A DNA stretch of 37,048 bases from Mycobacterium sp. (GTDB taxonomy: Bacteria > Actinomycetota > Actinomycetes > Mycobacteriales > Mycobacteriaceae). The position numbers and the translations under genes are program-made. The DNA is taken from NCBI GenBank assembly GCA_011620645.1, contig WOYS01000011.1:1-37048 (forward strand), in the 5' to 3' direction. Shown piece after piece: positions 31,318 through 37,048 of this stretch (the stretch's first letter is position 1; each line of letters opens with the position of its first letter). The notes beneath the pieces are model-generated. The model was not told the DNA's origin. It was given only the letters and a program-made list of their open reading frames with translations, and ran no database searches.

Positions 31318-32195
31318 CAGACACCGAATACCAATTCACGTCCCGGCGCACCCTGCTGCTGCGCCGGTTCCTGCGCAACAAGCCTGCGGTGATCTCGGTG
31401 GTGGTGCTCGCAGTGCTGTTCGTCAGCTGCTGGGCGCTGCCCCCGCTGCTGCCCTACTCGCACACCGATCTGGACTACTACGCGCTGCAGCAACCGCCGA
31501 CGACGACGCACTGGTTCGGCACCAATTCGATCGGCCAGGACCTGCTGGCACAAACCCTGCGGGGCATGCAGAAATCGCTGCTGATCGGGGTGGCCGTCGC
31601 ATTCATATCCACCCTCATCGCCGCCACCGTCGGTGCGATCGCCGGATACTTCGGCGGCTGGCGCGACCGCACCTTGATGTGGATCGTCGATCTGCTCCTC
31701 GTCGTGCCGAGCTTCCTGCTCATCGCGATCGTGACACCCCTCACCCGCGAGTCCGGCAGCGTGCTGTGGCTGATCCTGCTGCTCTCGACGTTCAGCTGGA
31801 TGATCAGCTCGCGCATCGTGCGCGGTATGACGATGAGCCTGCGTGAACGCGAATTCGTCTCGGCGGCAAGGTACATGGGTGTCTCGAACTGGCGGGTCAT
31901 CGTGCGGCACATCGTGCCCAACGTGGCGTCCATCCTGATCATCGACACCACGCTCAACGTCGGTATGGCGATTCTGGCCGAAACCGGGCTGAGCTACCTC
32001 GGTTTCGGTGTGCAACCGCCCGACGTGTCGCTGGGCACCTTGATCGCCGACGGCACCCGGTCGGTGACGACATTCCCGTGGGTGTTCCTGTTCCCCGCCG
32101 GGTTCCTGGTGCTCATCGTGTTGTGCGCCAACCTCATCGGTGACGGCCTGCGTGATGCGATCGACCCGGCCGCGCGGCCCAGGCGGCGCCGATGA
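31314..32195 (+). CDS. oppC: Oligopeptide ABC transporter permease OppC
   Basis: Second membrane subunit, 293 residues, paired with OppB. It has the OppC features: an N-terminal extension ([28 protein letters not shown]), the external segment [28 protein letters not shown], and the coupling motif [25 protein letters not shown], followed by [23 protein letters not shown]. Start GTG 31314, overlapping oppB by four bases; its stop overlaps oppD as ATGA. The orthologue is Rv1282c. Confidence 0.95.
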   Translation: MTDTEYQFTSRRTLLLRRFLRNKPAVISVVVLAVLFVSCWALPPLLPYSHTDLDYYALQQPPTTTHWFGTNSIGQDLLAQTLRGMQKSLLIGVAVAFISTLIAATVGAIAGYFGGWRDRTLMWIVDLLLVVPSFLLIAIVTPLTRESGSVLWLILLLSTFSWMISSRIVRGMTMSLREREFVSAARYMGVSNWRVIVRHIVPNVASILIIDTTLNVGMAILAETGLSYLGFGVQPPDVSLGTLIADGTRSVTTFPWVFLFPAGFLVLIVLCANLIGDGLRDAIDPAARPRRRR

Positions 32196-34027
32196 CGCTC
32201 CTGCAGGTGCGCGATCTGCGCGTCGAGTTCTCCACCGACACCGAAACCGTCGCCGCCGTCCGCGGGCTGAACTACCACGTGGAAGCCGGTGAAGTCGTCG
32301 CGCTGGTCGGGGAATCCGGTGCGGGCAAGTCCGCGGGCGCAATGGCCGTCATCGGGCTGCTGCCCGAATTCGCCGAGGTGTCCGGATCGGTGCGGCTGCA
32401 GGGCGACGAACTCATCGGCCTGCCCGATGCGCAGATGTCACGGATCCGCGGCGCCCGGATCGGCACCGTCTTCCAGGATCCGATGTCGGCACTGACCCCC
32501 GTCTACACCGTCGGCGACCAGATCGCCGAAGCCATCCGGATCCACCACCGCGACGTCGGGGCGCGGCAGGCCCGCAGCCGCGCGGTCGAACTGCTCGAAC
32601 TCGTCGGCATCGCCCAGCCCGAACAACGGGCCCGGGCCTTCCCGCACGAGCTGTCCGGCGGCGAACGCCAACGCGTGGTCATCGCCATCGCCATCGCCAA
32701 CGATCCCGATCTGCTGATCTGCGATGAGCCGACGACAGCGCTGGATGTGACCGTGCAGGCCCAGATCCTCGACGTGCTGCGCACCGCGCGGGACGTCACC
32801 GGCGCCGGCGTGCTGATCATCACCCACGACCTCGGCGTCGTCGCCGAGTTCGCCGACCGCGCGCTGGTCATGTACGCCGGACGGGCGGTCGAGGCGGCGC
32901 CGGTCGACGCGCTGTACCGCGACCGCCGGATGCCCTACACCGCAGGGCTACTGGGTTCGGTACCCCGGCTCGACGCCCCCCGCGGTGAACGTCTGGTCCC
33001 CATCCCGGGGGCCCCCCCGTCGCTGGCGTCGCTGCCGGCCGGCTGCCCGTTCACCCCGCGCTGCCCGCTGGCGGTCGACGACTGCCGCACCGCCGAACCG
33101 GAACTCGTCACCATCGCCCCGGCCCACCAGGTTGCCTGCATCAACCACGATCAGGTCGCCGGTCGCAGCGCGGCCGAAATCTACGGCGTGCCGGCGGCAA
33201 CCGCGACAGAAAGCACCGACGATACCGGCGAGGTCGTGCTGCGGGTGCGTGAGCTGGCCAAGACCTACGCCCTGACCAAGGGCGTGGTGTTCCGGCGGCG
33301 CGTCGGCGAGGTACGCGCGGTCGACGGTGTGAGCTTCGAGCTGCACCAGGGCCGGACGCTGGGCATCGTCGGCGAGTCGGGGTCCGGTAAGTCGACCACG
33401 CTGCACCAGATCCTCGAACTCACCGCCCCGCAGTCGGGCACCATCGAGGTGCTGGGCACCGATGTCGCGACACTGGACCGCCGCGGCCGGCGATTGTTGC
33501 GCGGCGACCTGCAGGTGGTGTTCCAGGATCCGGTCGCCTCGCTGGACCCGCGCCTGCCGGTGTTCGATGTGCTGGCAGAACCGCTGCGCGCCAACGGTTC
33601 CGAGCGCAAGGTCACCGAGGCGCGGGTGGCCGAGCTGCTGGGCCTGGTCGGGTTGCGCCGGGAGGACGCGGGCCGTTATCCGGCGGAGTTCTCCGGCGGG
33701 CAGAAACAGCGCATCGGTATCGCCCGGGCATTGGCGCTGCAGCCCAAGATCCTGGCGCTCGACGAACCGGTCTCGGCACTCGACGTGTCGATCCAGGCCG
33801 GCATCATCAACCTGCTGCTCGACCTACAGGAGAACTTCGGGCTGGCCTACCTCTTCGTCTCACACGACCTGTCGGTGGTCCGGCACCTGGCTCACCGGGT
33901 GGCCGTGATGCACAAGGGCAGCATCGTCGAACAGGGTGACAGCGCGCAGGTGTTCGAGAACCCCCAGCACGAGTACACCCGGCGTCTACTGTCGGCGGTC
34001 CCCCGCCCCCACGCCGAGGACGGTTAG
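32192..34027 (+). CDS. oppD: Oligopeptide ABC transporter tandem ATPase OppD
   Basis: One 611-residue chain with two ATPase domains, equal to OppD plus OppF of other bacteria. Domain 1 has P-loop GESGAGKS (40-47), signature LSGGERQRV and Walker [13 protein letters not shown]. Domain 2 has P-loop GESGSGKST (394-402), signature [10 protein letters not shown] and Walker [13 protein letters not shown]. Between them, in the oligo_HPY-type segment of domain 1, are four cysteines, C285, C291, C298 and C316 ([16 protein letters not shown]...VAC). In M. tuberculosis OppD a cluster of this kind is reported to bind a [4Fe-4S] centre needed for function. Coupled to oppC and followed by oppA after 11 bases. 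Confidence 0.96.
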   Translation: MTLLQVRDLRVEFSTDTETVAAVRGLNYHVEAGEVVALVGESGAGKSAGAMAVIGLLPEFAEVSGSVRLQGDELIGLPDAQMSRIRGARIGTVFQDPMSALTPVYTVGDQIAEAIRIHHRDVGARQARSRAVELLELVGIAQPEQRARAFPHELSGGERQRVVIAIAIANDPDLLICDEPTTALDVTVQAQILDVLRTARDVTGAGVLIITHDLGVVAEFADRALVMYAGRAVEAAPVDALYRDRRMPYTAGLLGSVPRLDAPRGERLVPIPGAPPSLASLPAGCPFTPRCPLAVDDCRTAEPELVTIAPAHQVACINHDQVAGRSAAEIYGVPAATATESTDDTGEVVLRVRELAKTYALTKGVVFRRRVGEVRAVDGVSFELHQGRTLGIVGESGSGKSTTLHQILELTAPQSGTIEVLGTDVATLDRRGRRLLRGDLQVVFQDPVASLDPRLPVFDVLAEPLRANGSERKVTEARVAELLGLVGLRREDAGRYPAEFSGGQKQRIGIARALALQPKILALDEPVSALDVSIQAGIINLLLDLQENFGLAYLFVSHDLSVVRHLAHRVAVMHKGSIVEQGDSAQVFENPQHEYTRRLLSAVPRPHAEDG

Positions 34028-34038
34028 AGTCTGAGCGC

Positions 34039-35706
34039 ATGAGTGCGATATCTCGGCTGCTCGCCGTCGGCGCGGCGGTGGCGCTGACCCTGACCGGCTG
34101 CTCGAGCCCGGACACCTCGGTTCCGTCGGCCGGCGGTAACGCCGAGATCGGCGTGACCGCCGATATCAACCCGCAGGATCCGGCCACCCTGCAGCGGGGC
34201 GGTAACCTGCGGCTGGCGCTGACCGGGTTCCCGCCCAATTTCAACTACCTGCACGTCGACGGCAACCTCGGCGAACTCGGCAGGATGCTGCGCGCAACGC
34301 TGCCGCGCGCGTTCGTCATCAAGCCCGACGGTGAGATGACGGTCAACAGCGACTACTTCACCAGCGTCGAGCTCACCAGCACCGAGCCGCAGGTGGTCAC
34401 GTACACGATCAACCCCAAGGCGGTCTGGTCGGACGGCTCGCCGATCACCTGGGAGGACTTCGCCGCGCAGATCAACGCCACCAGCGGCAAGGACAAGCGG
34501 TTCCTGTTCGCCTCTCCCAACGGCAGCGAGCGGGTAGCCTCGGTGACCAAGGGCGTCGACGACCGCCAGGCGGTCATCACCTTCGCCAAACACTTCGCCG
34601 ACTGGCGCGGGATGTTCGCCGGTAACGCCATGCTCCACCCCAAGACGGTGACCTCGGATCCCGAGGCCTTCAACAAGGGCTTCCTCAACGGTCCGTCGCT
34701 GTCGGCCGGGCCCTTCACGATCTCCAACGTGGACCGCGGTGCGCAGCGAATCGTGTTGACCCGCAACCCCGATTGGTGGGGCAGACCGCCGCTGCTCGAT
34801 TCGATCACCTACACGGTGCTCGACGATGCCGCCGTCATCCCGGCACTGCAGAACAACGCCCTGGACTCGGTGGGCCTGGCATCGCTGGACGATCTGGAGA
34901 ACGCCAAGCGCACCCCGGGTGTCACGATCCGCCGTGCGCCGGCACCGAACTGGTACCACCTGACCATCAACGGCAACGAGGGCGCCCTGCTGTCCGATCC
35001 CGGGCTGCGCACCGCGGTCATGAAGGGCCTCGACCGCCAGGCCATCGCGGCAGTCACCCAGCGTGGGCTGGCGGACGACCCGTCGGCGTTGAACAACCAC
35101 ATCTACCTCGCCGGCCAGGAGGGCTATCAGGACAACAGCGTCCCCTTCGATCCCGAAGCCGCCAAGAATGAACTCGACGCGCTCGGCTGGACGCAGAACG
35201 GCCAGTTCCGCGAGAAGGACGGGAAGCAGCTCAAGATCCGCAATGTCTTCTACGACGGGGCGAGCACCCGGGCGGTCGCCCAGATCGCGCAGAACCAGCT
35301 GGCGCAGATCGGTGTGAATCTTGAGCTGGTCCCCGCCTCCGGCGGCAAGTTGTTCCCCGACTACGTCACCATCGGCAACTTCGATATCGCCCAGTTCGCC
35401 TGGGGCGGTGACGCGTTCCCGTTGGCCAGCCTCACCCAGATCTACGCCGCCCAGGGCGAGAGCAACTACGGCAAGATCGGTAGCCCGGAGATCGACGCCA
35501 AGATCGAGGAGACGCTGTCCGAGCTGGACCCCGTCAAGGCCCGCGTCCTGGCCAACGAGCTCGACACGATGATCTGGCGCATCGGGCACAGCCTGCCCCT
35601 GTTCCAGGCGCCGGGCAATGTCGCCATCCGCAGCAACCTCGCCAACTACGGCCCCACCGGCATCGGCGATATCGATTACTCGACGATCGGGTTCATGAAA
35701 CCCTGA
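34039..35706 (+). CDS. oppA: Oligopeptide-binding lipoprotein OppA
   Basis: Substrate-binding lipoprotein of the importer, 555 residues (SBP_bac_5, cluster C fold). The signal peptide ends in the lipobox LTGC with the lipidated cysteine at residue 21. The mature part has FPPNFNYLHVDGNLGELGRM, KAVWSDGSPITWEDFAAQINAT, GPFTISNVDRGAQRIVLTRNPDWWG and PNWYHLTINGNEG. The orthologue is Rv1280c; the M. tuberculosis system is reported to take up glutathione and other peptides. Its last 14 bases overlap the end of the convergent hydrolase gene. Confidence 0.95.
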   Translation: MSAISRLLAVGAAVALTLTGCSSPDTSVPSAGGNAEIGVTADINPQDPATLQRGGNLRLALTGFPPNFNYLHVDGNLGELGRMLRATLPRAFVIKPDGEMTVNSDYFTSVELTSTEPQVVTYTINPKAVWSDGSPITWEDFAAQINATSGKDKRFLFASPNGSERVASVTKGVDDRQAVITFAKHFADWRGMFAGNAMLHPKTVTSDPEAFNKGFLNGPSLSAGPFTISNVDRGAQRIVLTRNPDWWGRPPLLDSITYTVLDDAAVIPALQNNALDSVGLASLDDLENAKRTPGVTIRRAPAPNWYHLTINGNEGALLSDPGLRTAVMKGLDRQAIAAVTQRGLADDPSALNNHIYLAGQEGYQDNSVPFDPEAAKNELDALGWTQNGQFREKDGKQLKIRNVFYDGASTRAVAQIAQNQLAQIGVNLELVPASGGKLFPDYVTIGNFDIAQFAWGGDAFPLASLTQIYAAQGESNYGKIGSPEIDAKIEETLSELDPVKARVLANELDTMIWRIGHSLPLFQAPGNVAIRSNLANYGPTGIGDIDYSTIGFMKP

Positions 35707-36982
35707 TCCGCGACACGATCCGGGGGACCGCCGCCGGCAACTTCGACTCGGCGGCGGAGGCGGCCGCGATGATCGTGACCGCCGCCCGGACAAGAGGATT
35801 GACGGGCAGGTTGTCCAGTGCGGCACCACGATCGGCAAGGGTGTCCACCGCGCCGGTGCGCAGCGCCCCGATGACCTCCAGCGCCGCCCGTTCGCGGGTG
35901 TCCAGCACGCTGTGACCGGAGCTCGGTAGCGTCACCAGCGTCGCGCCGGGGATCAGATCGGCCACCTGGCGGGCGACCGCGGGCGGCGTGGTCAGGTCGC
36001 GACCACCCGACAGCACGGCGGTGGGCCAACGGAATTCGGGCATCGCGGCGACCAGGTCGAACGGCTCGCGCTCGAATTCGACCGGGGGATCGTGCATCTC
36101 CCGCATCACCACCGAAGGGTCCAGCGGCAGGCCATCGGGTTCACCGGCGAAGTTCAGCTCACCGAACGCGATTCGGGCAACCAGATCTTCCTCGTTGCGG
36201 TACGGCGCCTTGCGTTGGGCGACGCGCAGCAGCCCGCTCAATCCGGCCCACAACAGGGTCCGTCCGCGCAGCAGGAGTTCGAGCTGGCGATCCAGTAGCC
36301 GCACCCCGCCGTACTCGTAGACCAGGCTGGCGACCTGCGCGGAGCCGTCTAACCGCATTCCCTCCTCGGCCAGCCTGCGCACCTTGACAGCCAGATCGCG
36401 CGCCTGGTCGGCCTGGTCAGGGTCTTCCGGCTCGTCTGCGCGGTCCGGCCCGTCCCACAGCAGCCCCCGAATCGCGGTCCGCATCTCGTCGATGTCCCCG
36501 GCCGACAGCACCGGGGAATCCAGCACCATCCCGGCGACCCGGCCGGGATGCCGCACGCCGACCCCGGCCGCGATATAGGAGCCGTACGAGGTGCCATAGA
36601 TATGGGCGGTCCCCACCGCGGCGTCGTCGAGCACCGCCGCGATATCGTCGACCACTTGCTTGACCGTGATCGCCTCCGGCGGCAGGTCCGCGCCGGCGTC
36701 ATCGTGCCGGGACAGGCCCACGCCACGGTGCTCGACCATGATCACGTCGAAGCCGGCAGCGGCCGCATGCCGCCGAAATGCCTGGTACGGCGCCACCGAC
36801 GCCAGCCCCGGCCCGCCGGGGATGACGACCACCGGGTGTGCGGATTTCCGGCCGACCCGCACGTAGTACAGGTCGAAGCTCGCATCACCGGCACGGGTCA
36901 CCGGCCGGCGGACCGGACGCACACCGGGCAGGGCGGCCAACCTGTTGTGGGCCCGGCGACGTTTCGCGGTCATGGTCATCAC
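35693..36982 (-). CDS. Alpha/beta hydrolase, proline iminopeptidase-like (S33 family)
   Basis: A 429-residue alpha/beta hydrolase. The oxyanion-type motif VVVIPGGPGLAS is near residue 55, the nucleophile is S132 in YGTSYGSYIAAG, the acid D329 in LSGGRDLTTPP, and the histidine H357 in PSSGHSVLD. VEHRGVGLSRHDD is also typical of S33 peptidases. No signal peptide is seen; the basic N-terminus (AKRRRAHNRLAAL) points to the cytoplasm. A role in trimming N-terminal residues from peptides would fit the neighbouring importer, but S33-like proteins include esterases. The start is one of GTG 36982, ATG 36979 or ATG 36973; none has a strong ribosome binding site. Confidence 0.85.
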   Translation of the reverse strand: MMTMTAKRRRAHNRLAALPGVRPVRRPVTRAGDASFDLYYVRVGRKSAHPVVVIPGGPGLASVAPYQAFRRHAAAAGFDVIMVEHRGVGLSRHDDAGADLPPEAITVKQVVDDIAAVLDDAAVGTAHIYGTSYGSYIAAGVGVRHPGRVAGMVLDSPVLSAGDIDEMRTAIRGLLWDGPDRADEPEDPDQADQARDLAVKVRRLAEEGMRLDGSAQVASLVYEYGGVRLLDRQLELLLRGRTLLWAGLSGLLRVAQRKAPYRNEEDLVARIAFGELNFAGEPDGLPLDPSVVMREMHDPPVEFEREPFDLVAAMPEFRWPTAVLSGGRDLTTPPAVARQVADLIPGATLVTLPSSGHSVLDTRERAALEVIGALRTGAVDTLADRGAALDNLPVNPLVRAAVTIIAAASAAESKLPAAVPRIVSRIRVS

Positions 36983-37048
36983 CGCCCATTCTGCCCGGCT
37001 CGCCGGACATCCACAGCTGTCTCGGCGGTGATCGACGTCGCCGCTAGG

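Noticed and set aside
27471-32195. A very long plus-strand open frame spanning the cys genes and running into oppC
   Set aside because: Only its last part (from GTG 31314) resembles a protein, OppC. The rest lies antisense to cysNC and cysD and reflects high GC and third-position bias.

Overview
The window is high-GC chromosomal DNA from a mycobacterium, most likely a fast-growing Mycolicibacterium. The evidence is the gene content and order, which from memory matches the M. tuberculosis block Rv1280c-Rv1315. It is also supported by near-identity of AtpE to the M. smegmatis protein, an AtpF-AtpH fusion, MurA with Asp in place of the fosfomycin-binding Cys, a bifunctional CysNC, and tandem rRNA promoters between murA and the rRNA leader. 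The species is not determined.

Layout from left to right. (1) 1-235: the start of a leftward rRNA operon, with two promoters and a conserved leader; the 16S gene lies off the left edge. (2) 236-2588: murA (minus), a PduO-type cobalamin adenosyltransferase (plus) and a DUF2550 membrane protein (minus). (3) 2601-10638: the complete F1Fo ATP synthase operon on the minus strand, in transcription order atpI-like, B, E, F, FH, A, G, D, C. (4) 10921-17303: on the minus strand, in transcription order, rho, rpmE, prfA, prmC, a Sua5/YrdC gene and wecA. They cover transcription termination, ribosome, release factor and its methylase, tRNA t6A synthesis, and initiation of arabinogalactan linker synthesis. 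(5) 17593-24056: argS-lysA-hom-thrC-thrB on the minus strand, tightly coupled by 1- to 4-base overlaps, making Lys and Thr from the aspartate pathway. A tRNA-Arg(CCG) diverges from argS. (6) 24336-26285: a secreted papaya-type glutaminyl cyclase, a GIY-YIG protein and an Rrf2 regulator. (7) 26570-30164: cysD-cysNC-cysQ, making APS and PAPS and disposing of PAP. (8) 30340-35706: a divergent oligopeptide ABC importer (oppB-C-D-A) whose OppD carries a four-cysteine cluster. It is followed by a convergent proline-iminopeptidase-like hydrolase.

Most of the window is conserved housekeeping DNA. The least explained parts are around the sulfur genes. A 73-bp, nearly perfect, nested palindrome lies between cysQ and rrf2. 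In the intergenic region shared by cysD and oppB, each gene is preceded by a tiny open frame next to a promoter-like -10, and each tiny frame ends in an ATGA overlap with its gene. No CRISPR array, prophage or insertion sequence was recognised.
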